Source: Maritalea mediterranea
GTDB taxonomy: Bacteria > Pseudomonadota > Alphaproteobacteria > Rhizobiales > Devosiaceae
NCBI RefSeq assembly: GCF_021568695.1
Contig: NZ_JAKGTI010000001.1
Location: 434,001 to 498,000, forward strand
DNA length: 64,000 bases
Direction: 5' to 3'
Made by a program: the position numbers and the translations under genes. The notes beneath the pieces were generated by a model that was given only the letters and a program-made list of their open reading frames with translations, was not told the DNA's origin and did no database searches. Of this stretch, positions 25,327-33,344 are shown piece by piece. Every line of letters begins with the position of its first letter. Position 1 is the first letter of the stretch.

Positions 25327-26460
25327 GTGACCCTGTCGCCGGAAAAACTGCGCCAGAAAATTGAAAGCCGCGCCCGCGATCTCGGCTTTGTGGCCTTCGG
25401 CATTGGCGATGCGTCTGGCCATCCGGAAGCGCCTGAGCGTTTGCAAGAAGCGCTGGCACAAGATTTTCATGGCGATATGCACTGGCTGAAGGACACCATC
25501 GACCGCCGCGCGACACCGCAACATATGTGGCCTGAGGCCAAATCGGCGATTGTGCTGGGCTATAATTATGGCCCGGACCAAAACCCGCTCGAACAATTGG
25601 ACGACACGGAAAACGGGCTGATCTCCGTTTATGCCCGCCATCGCGATTATCACGACATCATCAAAGGCAAGCTGAAAGAAATTGCAGGCCTGTTGGCGCG
25701 CCAGGGCAATTGCGAGGTCAAAGTGTTTGTCGATACCGCGCCGCTGATGGAAAAGCCTTTGGGAGAGCAGGCGGGCATTGGCTGGCAGGGCAAGCACACC
25801 GTGCTGGTGAGCCGCGATCATGGCTGCTGGCTGTTTTTGGGCACGATTCTGACAGATTATGCCTTTGTGCCGGATGCTCCCGGCAAAGACCGGTGCGGCA
25901 ATTGCCGCCGTTGCCTCGATATCTGCCCCACCAATGCGTTCCCCGCGCCCTATCAATTGGATGCGCGGCGCTGCATTGCCTATCTCACCAATGAATATAA
26001 GGGCGTGATTCCGGTGGAATTCCGCAAACCCATCGGCAACCGCATTTATGGCTGCGATGATTGCCTCGCCGTCTGCCCCTGGAACAAATTCGCCTCCGTC
26101 GCGCGGGATGAAAAATTGCGCAGTCGGGAGGAATTGCGCTCACCTGACCTGGTGGACCTTGCCACGTTCGACGACGCGGCGTTCCGCGCCTTTTTTAAAG
26201 GCTCGCCGATCAAGCGGTTGGGGCGCAATGCCTTTATCCGCAACGTGCTGATTGCTTTGGGCAATGCCCCAAACAAGCCTGAAATTAGGGCGGCAATCGA
26301 ACCGCATTTGACCGATGACAGTGCGCTGGTACGGTCGGCGGCCGTGTGGGCCATGGATCAACATTGTGATCAGGCGGCATTTGACCAACTGCGCCAAGCG
26401 CATTATGCCGCAGAGCAAGACGAACGTGTACGCGCAGAATGGGACCGGACCGCAAAATGA
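25327..26460 (+). CDS. queG: Epoxyqueuosine reductase
   Basis: Last step of queuosine synthesis: reduces epoxyqueuosine in tRNA to queuosine using cobalamin and two 4Fe-4S clusters. 377 residues from GTG 25327. Ferredoxin-like cysteines are CGNCRRCLDICP near 189-200 and CDDCLAVCPW near 243-252, and the cobalamin-domain residues precede them. The C-terminal 90 residues look like HEAT repeats (LVRSAAVWAMDQ), as in tRNA-binding QueG. The stop overlaps the SDR start (ATGA). Confidence 0.96.
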   Translation: MTLSPEKLRQKIESRARDLGFVAFGIGDASGHPEAPERLQEALAQDFHGDMHWLKDTIDRRATPQHMWPEAKSAIVLGYNYGPDQNPLEQLDDTENGLISVYARHRDYHDIIKGKLKEIAGLLARQGNCEVKVFVDTAPLMEKPLGEQAGIGWQGKHTVLVSRDHGCWLFLGTILTDYAFVPDAPGKDRCGNCRRCLDICPTNAFPAPYQLDARRCIAYLTNEYKGVIPVEFRKPIGNRIYGCDDCLAVCPWNKFASVARDEKLRSREELRSPDLVDLATFDDAAFRAFFKGSPIKRLGRNAFIRNVLIALGNAPNKPEIRAAIEPHLTDDSALVRSAAVWAMDQHCDQAAFDQLRQAHYAAEQDERVRAEWDRTAK

Positions 26461-27311
26461 AGATGTTAATTTTTGGCTTAGGCTATTCCGGGCAATATAT
26501 CGCCAAGAGCTTTGCGGGCGATGTGGTCGGCACCACGCGATCGGCGGACAAACGCAACGCGTTGAAATCCAAAGGCTTCAAAGTGGAACTGTTTGACGGC
26601 ACCATGACTGACGCGGTGGCGCTCCAACTCAAGGACACCACCCATCTGGTGATATCCGCCAGTCCGTCCGAAGCTGGCGATCCAGTGTTGCCCGCGCTGG
26701 GTGAGTTGAAGAAGACCTGCCCCAATTTGCAGTGGGTAGGCTATCTCTCCACCGTTGGCGTTTATGGCAATTTTGATGGTGCGTGGATATCGGAAAAGAC
26801 GCCGCCTGACCCGGTTTCAAAACGTGGTCAATGGCGGGTTGCTGCGGAAAACGCCTGGGCGGCGGCGTGCCGCAATGCCAAAGTGGATTTTGCCATTTTC
26901 CGACTGGCAGGCATCTACGGACCGGGTCGCTCCACTTTTGATAAATTGCGTAAGGGCAAATCCCGCCGGATCATCAAGCCCGGCCAGGTGTTTAACCGCA
27001 TCCACGTGGTGGACATTGCCCAGATCGTCAACGCCGCGGCGCGTCAGCAAGCCACTGGCGTGTTTAACGGCGCGGATCATGAGCCGGCACCGCCGCAAAC
27101 CGTGATTGAATATGCCGCAAAGCTGGCCAATATGCCGCTGCCGCCAGAAGAGCCGTTTGAAACCGCTGAAATGACGCCCATGGCGCGCTCTTTTTATGGC
27201 GACAATAAACGCTGCGGCAATGCGCGCCTGTCAAAGGATTTGGGCATCACGCTGAAATTCCCGACCTATCGCGAGGGGCTGGAAGCTATTCTGACGCAAA
27301 TGAGCGGATAA
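26457..27311 (+). CDS. NAD(P)-dependent epimerase/SDR family protein (YeeZ-like)
   Basis: 284 residues from ATG 26457. Rossmann start MLIFGLGYSGQYIAKSF, then LVISASPSEAGDP, YLSTVGVYGNFDGAWISEKTPPDP near residues 95-118 and FRLAGIYGPGRSTFDKLRKGKSRRIIKPGQVFNRIHVVDIA near 150-190. This is the extended-SDR YeeZ pattern; substrate unknown. Translationally coupled to queG. The last 26 bp overlap the convergent hydrolase gene. Confidence 0.85.
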   Translation: MKMLIFGLGYSGQYIAKSFAGDVVGTTRSADKRNALKSKGFKVELFDGTMTDAVALQLKDTTHLVISASPSEAGDPVLPALGELKKTCPNLQWVGYLSTVGVYGNFDGAWISEKTPPDPVSKRGQWRVAAENAWAAACRNAKVDFAIFRLAGIYGPGRSTFDKLRKGKSRRIIKPGQVFNRIHVVDIAQIVNAAARQQATGVFNGADHEPAPPQTVIEYAAKLANMPLPPEEPFETAEMTPMARSFYGDNKRCGNARLSKDLGITLKFPTYREGLEAILTQMSG

Positions 27312-28059
27312 TCTTTTGCATCAAGGCAAGGTCCTGCGGGCGGCTTAAGCGATGGTCGCCATCGGGCACCAGCGTGAACCGTGCCTCATCATGCAAAAAA
27401 TGCCGATAGGTCTCCTGTGCGTGGGCGAGGGGCACATCCGGGTCCTGCCCGCCATGGATGATGTGCACCGGCGCGCCGGTTTTTAGCGGTGTATCCAGCA
27501 GCGCATGGGCGTTGCCATCTTCCACCAGATCTTTGGTGTAGATATAGGGCCCGTCGCCATAGCGGCTTTCGCGCAAAAGTTCGCCTTCACTCGCTAACTT
27601 CGCCAGTTCGTCCGGCGCAAAGCGCTGTGGCAGCAAACGCTTGGTAAAATCCACCCCCGGCGCAATCAGCACCAGCGCTTTGGCAGGCGGGTGCCCCTGT
27701 TCAAGCAGATATCTATTGAGCAACAGCGCAAGCCACGCGCCCATGGAGGAGCCGATGAGAATCTGCGGCCCATGCGCAAAGCGTTCATAAACGGCGATGG
27801 CATCAGAAAGCCAACCGGAAATGGTTTGGTCGCGAAAGTCCCCACTCGACTGGCCATGTGCAGCATAATCAAATCGGGTGGTGGCAAGACCCATTTCCTG
27901 CCCCAACGCCTCCACCGCTTCAGCCTTGCCACCGCACATGTTGGACATAAACCCGCCCAACCAGAACAGGCCCGGCCCACCCCTTGGCTTGTGGATAGCG
28001 GCGAGTTGGTGTTTGGAGCGGTGATTTTGATGGTCAATCCAGTGGGTTGGCTGCTGCAT
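27286..28059 (-). CDS. Alpha/beta hydrolase
   Basis: 257 residues from ATG 28059. Oxyanion-hole region FWLGGFMSNMCGGK near 33-46, nucleophile elbow GSSMGAW near 105-111, acid Asp in HGGQDPDVPL and catalytic His in GDHRLSRP. A short cytoplasmic serine esterase/thioesterase-like enzyme of the RBBP9/palmitoyl-thioesterase-like group. No substrate can be named. Faces infC across a 140-bp gap. Confidence 0.85.
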   Translation of the reverse strand: MQQPTHWIDHQNHRSKHQLAAIHKPRGGPGLFWLGGFMSNMCGGKAEAVEALGQEMGLATTRFDYAAHGQSSGDFRDQTISGWLSDAIAVYERFAHGPQILIGSSMGAWLALLLNRYLLEQGHPPAKALVLIAPGVDFTKRLLPQRFAPDELAKLASEGELLRESRYGDGPYIYTKDLVEDGNAHALLDTPLKTGAPVHIIHGGQDPDVPLAHAQETYRHFLHDEARFTLVPDGDHRLSRPQDLALMQKIIRSFASE

Positions 28060-28199
28060 TTGCTTTTCTTTTGGAACCGGGCGCACTATTTTGTCGTTTC
28101 GTAGCGAATCTTTTGGTCAAGGTGTTGACTTTGAGCGCATTTGACCAGATTTTATGCCACGCAACCTAATATCTTTTGTCAAAAGAAGGAATTGACACC

Positions 28200-28745
28200 A
28201 TTCGTCGTCCACAAAGACCTGTACAACCCCAAAAAGGCGGCCCCCGCGCAAATAATGACATCAATGTGCCAGAAGTTCAGCTGATCGATGCTGAAGGGGA
28301 TAACCGCGGCGTGGTAAACACACGCGAAGCGCTCACAATGGCACAGGATGCCGGTTTGGACCTTGTTGAGGTTTCACCAAACGCCAAACCACCCGTATGC
28401 AAAATTCTGGACTTGGGCAAATATAAATACCAAGCGCAGAAAAAAGCGGCCGAAGCGCGCAAAAAGCAAAAGGTTATCGACGTCAAAGAAATCAAGATGC
28501 GTCCCAATACGGATACGCATGACTTTGAGGTCAAGATGCGCAACATCGTCAAGTTCCTGGAAGGCGGTGATAAGGTTAAGGTCACCATGCGCTTCCGTGG
28601 ACGGGAGATGGCGCACCAAGAATTGGGCCTGCAGCTTTTGAACCAAGTGCGCGAGCGCGTCGAGGAGATCTCAAAGGTTGAAGCCAAGCCAAAAACCGAA
28701 GGCCGTCAGATGATCATGATCCTGGCGCCGACAGCGTCGAAATAA
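28200..28745 (+). CDS. infC: Translation initiation factor IF-3, apparent AUU start
   Basis: Binds the 30S subunit, proofreads the initiator codon and prevents premature 50S joining. 181 residues: N-domain [32 protein letters not shown], linker of Lys-rich helix, C-domain [40 protein letters not shown]. No suitable ATG or GTG exists. An ATT at 28200 lies 9 nt after AAGGA and gives the usual N-terminus (M)RRPQRP; a TTG at 28176 is the alternative. An AUU start is the known basis of IF-3 autoregulation in E. coli. Confidence 0.96.
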   Translation: MRRPQRPVQPQKGGPRANNDINVPEVQLIDAEGDNRGVVNTREALTMAQDAGLDLVEVSPNAKPPVCKILDLGKYKYQAQKKAAEARKKQKVIDVKEIKMRPNTDTHDFEVKMRNIVKFLEGGDKVKVTMRFRGREMAHQELGLQLLNQVRERVEEISKVEAKPKTEGRQMIMILAPTASK

Positions 28746-28765
28746 AGACCTGTATAAAGAATGCA

Positions 28766-28795
28766 AAAGGCTCCTTCGGGAGCCTTTATTTTTCC
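28766..28795 (+). terminator. Rho-independent terminator of infC
   Basis: AAAGGCTCC, loop TTCG, GGAGCCTTT (28766-28787), followed by ATTTTT. The stable UUCG tetraloop and T-tract make a strong terminator. It overlaps the 3' end of the convergent 28786-29358 gene by two bases. Confidence 0.92.
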
Positions 28796-29358
28796 GGCAA
28801 AAACCAGGCAGTGGGACACCAGTCGCGCCGGTAGGGCGAAGGCTCGTGGGGGTTCCCATTAAATTGCAAATAGACATAGAAGAGGTTTGACCCTATCCCA
28901 CTCGCTTGACCATTTGAATTCTCGGCTGTAACGCCTGAAAGCTCTGTCTTTTTTTTATCCCAGTAATATTGGTATTGTTCGGGCTGCTCCGATTCAATAA
29001 ATAGCCCGACATTTTTGGTATAAATAAAAGCATTGCCTGACGGCCCATAATTGCCGGGATAGCTGCCGCCGATAGACTCTGAATCGAAAAAATGGACGTT
29101 GCTATCGCCGCGTCGTAAAATGCGCCCATCCGGAAATTTGAGTGCGATATCTGCGTCGGAGCCACCTCCGGCATGCATCTTTGAAAAAACCGTTGCCCGC
29201 CCGATCAGCAATCCATTGGGCATTTCAATGCAATCAAAGCGGGCCGCAAAATGCGCCAAAAGATAGAGCACGACAAACACACCGATAAACAGCACGGATA
29301 AAACCAGGCAACCAATAGCATCATAGGAACCTGGTGGATCGCTATGGGCAAGGGGCAT
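28786..29358 (-). CDS. Membrane-anchored protein, paralogue of 29377-29931; predicted second immunity protein
   Basis: 190 residues from ATG 29358 (AAAGAG upstream; a GTG six codons earlier is possible). One hydrophobic segment (about residues 16-40), then a 150-residue domain with CIEMPNGLLIG, DIALKFPDGRILRRGD, FDSESIGG, GLFIESEQPEQ and a terminal WCPTAW. More than half the residues match the neighbour at 29377, so this is a tandem duplicate. The two conserved Cys outside the membrane segment could form a disulfide in the periplasm. Immunity to the adjacent MuF protein is inferred from gene order only. Confidence 0.72.
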   Translation of the reverse strand: MPLAHSDPPGSYDAIGCLVLSVLFIGVFVVLYLLAHFAARFDCIEMPNGLLIGRATVFSKMHAGGGSDADIALKFPDGRILRRGDSNVHFFDSESIGGSYPGNYGPSGNAFIYTKNVGLFIESEQPEQYQYYWDKKKTELSGVTAENSNGQASGIGSNLFYVYLQFNGNPHEPSPYRRDWCPTAWFLPEK

Positions 29359-29376
29359 GATAAACTCTTTGTTCAC

Positions 29377-29931
29377 TCAAGGCAAAGTCCATGCGGTTGG
29401 ACACCATTTGCGATGGGTATTGCGGTTTTTTTGTAGCGTTAGATAAATGTGAAACAAGTTGGAGTTCACGCTACTCGCTCGACCATTAGAATTGGTGGGG
29501 GACATGCCCGCCAATTCTGCCATTTTTTTATCCCGATAAAATTGGAATTGTTCAGGCTGTTCAGATTCAATAAACACCCCAACGTCTTTGATATACACAA
29601 AATTATCGCTCCGCCGCTGCTTATCGTTCGGATAAATGCCCCCAATCGATTCAGAATCATAAAATCTGATATTGCCATCCCCGCGCCGTAAAATGCGCCC
29701 ATCGGGAAACTTCAGGGCAATATCTGGTTCGGCGCCGCCCCTGCCGTGCATTTTAGAAAAAACGGTTGCTTGCCCGATCAGCAACCCATTGGGCATCTCA
29801 ACGCAAGAAAAGCGCCCGGCAATATTCGCATATAACAGCAACAGACCGAGCAAACCGGCAAATAGCCCGCTCAAAACGAGGCAGCCAATCTTATCGTATG
29901 AGTCTGTGGCGGTATTATGCGTTGCTGTCAT
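29377..29931 (-). CDS. Membrane-anchored protein, predicted immunity protein of the MuF toxin
   Basis: 184 residues: N-terminal hydrophobic segment at about 15-38 and an extracytoplasmic-looking domain with the same CVEMPNGLLIG, ALKFPDGRILRRGD, DSESIGG, IESEQPEQ and WCPTAW blocks as the following gene. Its start overlaps the end of the MuF gene by 17 bp, the tight coupling usual for toxin and immunity genes. Residues differ most between the FPDGRILRRGD block and the C-terminus. Family not recognised; the immunity role is an inference. Confidence 0.73.
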   Translation of the reverse strand: MTATHNTATDSYDKIGCLVLSGLFAGLLGLLLLYANIAGRFSCVEMPNGLLIGQATVFSKMHGRGGAEPDIALKFPDGRILRRGDGNIRFYDSESIGGIYPNDKQRRSDNFVYIKDVGVFIESEQPEQFQFYRDKKMAELAGMSPTNSNGRASSVNSNLFHIYLTLQKNRNTHRKWCPTAWTLP

Positions 29932-30868
29932 AGCCGCTTATTCCCTTGTCGGCATAGACAGTGGCTTTAACAGTGGCGCCCCAGCTATCCGCAATTGTAT
30001 AGTATTTGCTGTGAGGGATTTCCCGCAAATCTTTCCGTCTGAGACGATGCCACAAAACATCGCCATCTATCTTGGGCAAATGAAGGCGCAAACGGTGCCG
30101 CAGCTTCTCCAATGCATCATGCATAATGATTTCATCAGAATGTGGATCAATATTGTTGTCTCTGAGGTAGGCACCGATATTGAGCGGGTCGCGAAATTCA
30201 TCCCACAACTCAAAGTCGATGGTGCCACCAATATATAGTTGGGAACCGAACTTCTTAAAGTTACCACGGAACATCCCTTTTATTGTGGTCCAGCCCAGGG
30301 AAAATACAACATCTGTCATGTCGTAAGAAGCGGAAAATTCCTCGGTGAATACACCGCCGTTGGGCTCTGACATCATGACTTCACGCGCCTTTTTGGCAAT
30401 TTGACAAGGCAGTCTTGCGGGGTCATCAATGGCTTCTCTGCGATATTCCCGCACCACTTTGACGAGATTGCCCGTATTGCGCAGTCTAATCGCTCGGCCT
30501 TTGCCATAGAAATAATGCAGTAGATAATCAATGTCGCTCCAGGCGCGTCCATTGTCAGAAACATCATGCAACTTAATCTCAAACTGTTCGGCACTGCTGG
30601 GCACATAGGGCACCGCGCGGCAGCGGCAACCAAAATCCTCGCCGGGATGGCCTGTGGGTGGCGGGTTATCCCATGCAAAAATTTTGCCGTGATTGGCTGC
30701 ATGTGAGGCGCGGACTTTTTGATCCTGCCGCGTCGTCCAGATATAAAAGCCGGTCTGGCGCTGTGCTTTCGGCTTAAGGCTACGCTCAATCGGCGTGCCA
30801 TAGCGCAAATAATCATTGAACGCGTTTTTATAGCCAGGAGTATGGCGGTCTAGAAATGGAGAGGGCAT
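29915..30868 (-). CDS. MuF-domain protein with unassigned C-terminal domain, predicted polymorphic toxin
   Basis: 317 residues from ATG 30868 (a TTG five codons earlier is possible). Residues about 39-88 carry the MuF/phage head morphogenesis signature: W44-T-T, D49, V52-R53, H56, G61, HPGEDFGCRC at 74-83. In phages this domain ends minor capsid proteins; in polymorphic toxins it precedes a toxin domain. Here residues 90-317 form a separate domain, with a helical stretch and then a strand-rich part (FSLGWTTIKG, YIGGTIDF, DEFRDPLNIG, ending YYTIADSWGATVKATV). No capsid, terminase or delivery genes are nearby. Activity unknown. Confidence 0.7.
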   Translation of the reverse strand: MPSPFLDRHTPGYKNAFNDYLRYGTPIERSLKPKAQRQTGFYIWTTRQDQKVRASHAANHGKIFAWDNPPPTGHPGEDFGCRCRAVPYVPSSAEQFEIKLHDVSDNGRAWSDIDYLLHYFYGKGRAIRLRNTGNLVKVVREYRREAIDDPARLPCQIAKKAREVMMSEPNGGVFTEEFSASYDMTDVVFSLGWTTIKGMFRGNFKKFGSQLYIGGTIDFELWDEFRDPLNIGAYLRDNNIDPHSDEIIMHDALEKLRHRLRLHLPKIDGDVLWHRLRRKDLREIPHSKYYTIADSWGATVKATVYADKGISGYDSNA

Positions 30869-30919
30869 CAATAAAATTCTCAAAAACTTGCTATAAATAT
30901 AACCCTAGGTTAACAAAAG

Positions 30920-30936
30920 CTTTGCAGATTGCAAAG
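30920..30936. promoter_or_regulatory. Palindrome between the MuF toxin and LuxR genes
   Basis: CTTTGCA-GAT-TGCAAAG, 7-nt perfect arms with a 3-nt centre, in the AT-rich divergent region. The arms match those of the 11869-11909 sites but the centre is 2 nt longer, so it is probably a different operator or a chance match. Confidence 0.4.
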
Positions 30937-30963
30937 GAATTTATTCCTATCGCAGATCGGGTG

Positions 30964-30969
30964 TATAAT
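30964..30969 (+). promoter_or_regulatory. Probable -10 element of the LuxR/DUF4199 genes
   Basis: A perfect TATAAT. The -35 position (30941-30946, TTATTC) is poor, so an activator may be needed. It supports translation from 31017 rather than from the earlier in-frame ATG at 30972. Confidence 0.5.
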
Positions 30970-31016
30970 TGATGAGGCAAAGCCAAAAAGCTTCGGCAGC
31001 AAATGAGGTTGGCGTG

Positions 31017-31442
31017 ATGAGTGGCGTAATAATCAGATATGGCAGTTTGCTGGCGCTGTTTCTGATCTTGCTGGAGTTTTTGCGGCGCACATCTTACGCC
31101 TATTTTTGGCCCAGTGCGCTTTACCCGACTTTGATTGCCTTGGTCTTTCTGGTGCTTGGTGGCGTTGGCGTGTGGCTTTGGGCGCGGCCCAAATTCGGCA
31201 CGACGCATCCTGAGGTCCCAGTGCGCGACGCGCAGCGCATCGCCGAAATTGGTCTCACAGAGCGCGAGACCGATGTGTTGATTTTTCTGATGCATGGCTA
31301 CACCAACAAGCAGATCGCAGCGCAATTAAAGGTGGCGCCATCCACCATCAAAACCCATGTGAAGAACATTTTTGCAAAGCTCGATGTGGCCAACCGCACA
31401 GAGGCGGCCAGCGAAGCGCGCGTCCTTGGTTTGATTGAATAA
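31017..31442 (+). CDS. Membrane-bound LuxR-type transcriptional regulator
   Basis: 141 residues from ATG 31017 (GAGG eight nt upstream). Two hydrophobic segments (about 7-22 and 33-54) anchor a C-terminal LuxR/FixJ helix-turn-helix: LTERETDVLIFLMHGYTNKQIAAQLKVAPSTIKTHVKNIFAKLDVANRTEA near 80-130. No receiver or autoinducer domain. This two-helix-plus-HTH architecture is commonly found beside DUF4199 proteins, as here. What signal it senses in the membrane is unknown. Confidence 0.85.
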   Translation: MSGVIIRYGSLLALFLILLEFLRRTSYAYFWPSALYPTLIALVFLVLGGVGVWLWARPKFGTTHPEVPVRDAQRIAEIGLTERETDVLIFLMHGYTNKQIAAQLKVAPSTIKTHVKNIFAKLDVANRTEAASEARVLGLIE

Positions 31443-31524
31443 ACACCCGCATCCTCCTTTTGGGGGAGGACAAGTGCGCTTTGATCGGTCAAGATAAAGC
31501 GATCAAATGCAGGTGGGGGACATT

Positions 31525-32061
31525 ATGCAATCTATCATCAAATGGGGCGTCATTGTCGGCGCGGTGATGACGCTTTTTATGCTCGGGTCATATATAGTGG
31601 TGGCGGGCAATCAGGCGGAAAATATGGGCATGGCCGAGATGGCGGGCTATGTGGGTATGATTGCCGCCCTCGCCATCATTCTTTTTGCAATGCATCAACA
31701 ATTTAACGCGCGGGCCGACAAGCAAAGCCTTTGGCAGCGCATTATATTTGGCATGGGCATCGCCTTTGTTGCAGGCGTCATCTTTGCCATTTGCGATGTG
31801 ATCTACACCTTCATGATCAATCCCGACTTTATGGATGCCTATTTCCAATATTATCTCAGCACCCTGCCGGTGCAGGAAGGGCCGGAATATGAGCGCATGG
31901 TAGAAGACGCCATGGCGCAGCGCGAAATGTTTGCCCAACCGGTCATGGTGTTTCTGGTGATGGCCGCCACCGTCTGGGTCATTGGCCTGGTGGTCTCCGT
32001 GCTCGGGGGGCTGGGGCACTATTTCTGGACAAAAACAAGACAAAATAAGCAAGCCGTGTGA
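31525..32061 (+). CDS. DUF4199 membrane protein
   Basis: 178 residues from ATG 31525 (GGGGGA upstream). Four hydrophobic segments, with the DUF4199 features of a polar stretch between segments 3 and 4 (MINPDFMDAYFQYYLSTLPVQEGPEYERMVEDAMAQREMFAQP). Partner of the preceding membrane LuxR protein by position; the family has no established function. The VOC gene starts 7 bp after its stop. Confidence 0.82.
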   Translation: MQSIIKWGVIVGAVMTLFMLGSYIVVAGNQAENMGMAEMAGYVGMIAALAIILFAMHQQFNARADKQSLWQRIIFGMGIAFVAGVIFAICDVIYTFMINPDFMDAYFQYYLSTLPVQEGPEYERMVEDAMAQREMFAQPVMVFLVMAATVWVIGLVVSVLGGLGHYFWTKTRQNKQAV

Positions 32062-32068
32062 GGACAAT

Positions 32069-32404
32069 ATGGAATTAGGACGATTTTCGATCAGCCTGAA
32101 TGTGAAGGACATTGAGGTGTCAAAACAGTTTTATCAAAATTTGGGCTTTGACATTGTCGCTGGCGATCAAGCGCAGAATTGGCTGATCATGCAAAATGGG
32201 GAAGCCAAGATCGGGCTGTTTCAGGGCATGTTTGAGCAAAACATCATCACCTTCAATCCCAAAGACATTGCGCCGGTCCACCAAAAGCTGGATGAAATGG
32301 GCGTCGATTATTCCCGTCAAATGGGTGGCCAGGATTTTCCGAAAATGGCCATGTTCAAAGACCCGGATGGTAATAACATTCTTGTGGACCAGCATGACAA
32401 CTAA
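32069..32404 (+). CDS. VOC (glyoxalase/bleomycin resistance fold) family protein
   Basis: 111 residues from ATG 32069 (AGGA upstream). Two beta-alpha-beta-beta-beta modules: ISLNVKDIEVSKQFYQNLGFDIV at the start and FPKMAMFKDPDGNNILVDQ at the end, the latter with the DPDGN turn and a terminal acidic residue. The metal-site residues are incomplete, so lyase activity is uncertain. Likely co-transcribed with DUF4199. Confidence 0.85.
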   Translation: MELGRFSISLNVKDIEVSKQFYQNLGFDIVAGDQAQNWLIMQNGEAKIGLFQGMFEQNIITFNPKDIAPVHQKLDEMGVDYSRQMGGQDFPKMAMFKDPDGNNILVDQHDN

Positions 32405-32433
32405 AAACCATTGAAAGATAAGCCAGCAGGGGC

Positions 32434-32462
32434 TTGCATTTTCTTGTCCTTGCTCTTATAAC
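32434..32462 (+). promoter_or_regulatory. Promoter of rpmI-rplT
   Basis: TTGCAT (32434-32439), 17-bp spacer, TATAAC (32457-32462), 112 bp before rpmI. The long leader could hold a translational control site, but no recognisable L20-binding structure was found by eye. Confidence 0.65.
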
Positions 32463-32573
32463 CCACGAGTTCAAGCGGATCGTCCGGCCTGAAAAGGGTA
32501 TGCCGTGTCGATCCAAAATGCTTAAAACCCGCCGCTTTCTACCGGGGAAGGGGCAACAAGAAGGAAAAGCAAA

Positions 32574-32771
32574 ATGCCCAAGCTTAAGACAAAGTCTGGC
32601 GCTAAAAAGCGCTTTAAAGTGACTGGCACCGGCAAAGTCATGGCCGCAGCAGCAGGCAAACGCCACCGTTTGATCAGCCACAACGGTAAATATATCCGTC
32701 AAAACCGTGGCACCAGCGCAATGTGCGATCAAGATGCGCGTACGATCAAAAAATTCCTGCCATACGCCTAA
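32574..32771 (+). CDS. rpmI: 50S ribosomal protein L35
   Basis: 65 residues, Lys/Arg-rich: [22 protein letters not shown] and the conserved ending [10 protein letters not shown]. Normal length. AAGGAAAAG precedes the ATG. The order rpmI-rplT-pheS is the common bacterial arrangement; infC, usually directly upstream, is here separated by the 28.8-32.4 kb accessory stretch. Confidence 0.97.
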   Translation: MPKLKTKSGAKKRFKVTGTGKVMAAAAGKRHRLISHNGKYIRQNRGTSAMCDQDARTIKKFLPYA

Positions 32772-32795
32772 TTCTGACTTAAAGGACACCACACC

Positions 32796-33197
32796 ATGTC
32801 ACGTGTAAAAAGAGGCGTAACGAGCCACGCCCGTCATAAAAAAGTGCTCAAATCAGCCAAAGGTTATTATGGCCGTCGCAAAAATACCATCCGCGTTGCT
32901 AAGCAGGCGGTTGAAAAAGCGGGTCAGTATGCATATCGCGACCGGAAGGCGAAAAAACGTAATTTCCGTGCGTTGTGGATCCAGCGGATTAACGCTGCGG
33001 TGCGCGAACACGGCTTGACTTATGGTCGATTTATCGACGGCCTCAGCAAAGCTGAGGTTGCGGTTGACCGTAAAGTGTTGGCTGACCTGGCTGTACGTGA
33101 GCCAGAAAGCTTCAAAGCGCTGGTTGAAACAGCCAAAAACGCGCTCGGTTACCTTAAGGATGTTGACGCAACAACCCACGCTCGGGTTGCCAGCTAA
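32796..33197 (+). CDS. rplT: 50S ribosomal protein L20
   Basis: 133 residues. [55 protein letters not shown] is a textbook L20 N-terminus, and [22 protein letters not shown] the C-terminal domain. It organises 23S rRNA early in 50S assembly and often represses its own operon. 24 bp after rpmI. Confidence 0.97.
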   Translation: MSRVKRGVTSHARHKKVLKSAKGYYGRRKNTIRVAKQAVEKAGQYAYRDRKAKKRNFRALWIQRINAAVREHGLTYGRFIDGLSKAEVAVDRKVLADLAVREPESFKALVETAKNALGYLKDVDATTHARVAS

Positions 33198-33232
33198 ACA
33201 CTCCTCGCCTTATCTTTTCTGAGGCCGAATTT

Positions 33233-33276
33233 AAAGCCTTGCGCCACCCTCCATTTTGGGGCTGGTGCAAGGCTTT
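33233..33276 (+). terminator. Strong stem-loop between rplT and pheS
   Basis: AAAGCCTTGCGCCA (33233-33246) pairs with TGGTGCAAGGCTTT (33263-33276), a 14-bp stem with one G-T pair and a 16-nt loop. Only a broken T-tract follows (CTGCGTTTGT), so it may be a partial terminator or processing site that sets pheS expression below the ribosomal proteins. No Phe-rich leader peptide was found. Confidence 0.6.
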
Positions 33277-33344
33277 CTGCGTTTGTATGGTGCGCAAAAC
33301 TTTTGCTGGGTAAAAAGAATAAACGGGACAAGGGGTCCGAAAAA

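Noticed and set aside
29915-30868. Prophage remnant carrying a minor capsid protein
   Set aside because: No terminase, portal, protease, tail, integrase or att-like repeats nearby; the MuF signature is followed by a different domain and two membrane proteins, which fits a toxin module better.
30920-30936. Fourth member of the GCTTTGnAATnCAAAG operator set
   Set aside because: Arms match but the centre is 3 nt instead of 1, moving the half-sites by 2 bp; kept only as a separate low-confidence palindrome.
33198-33344. Phe-rich leader peptide attenuator for pheST
   Set aside because: A strong hairpin is present, but no short frame with clustered Phe codons and no clean T-tract was found.
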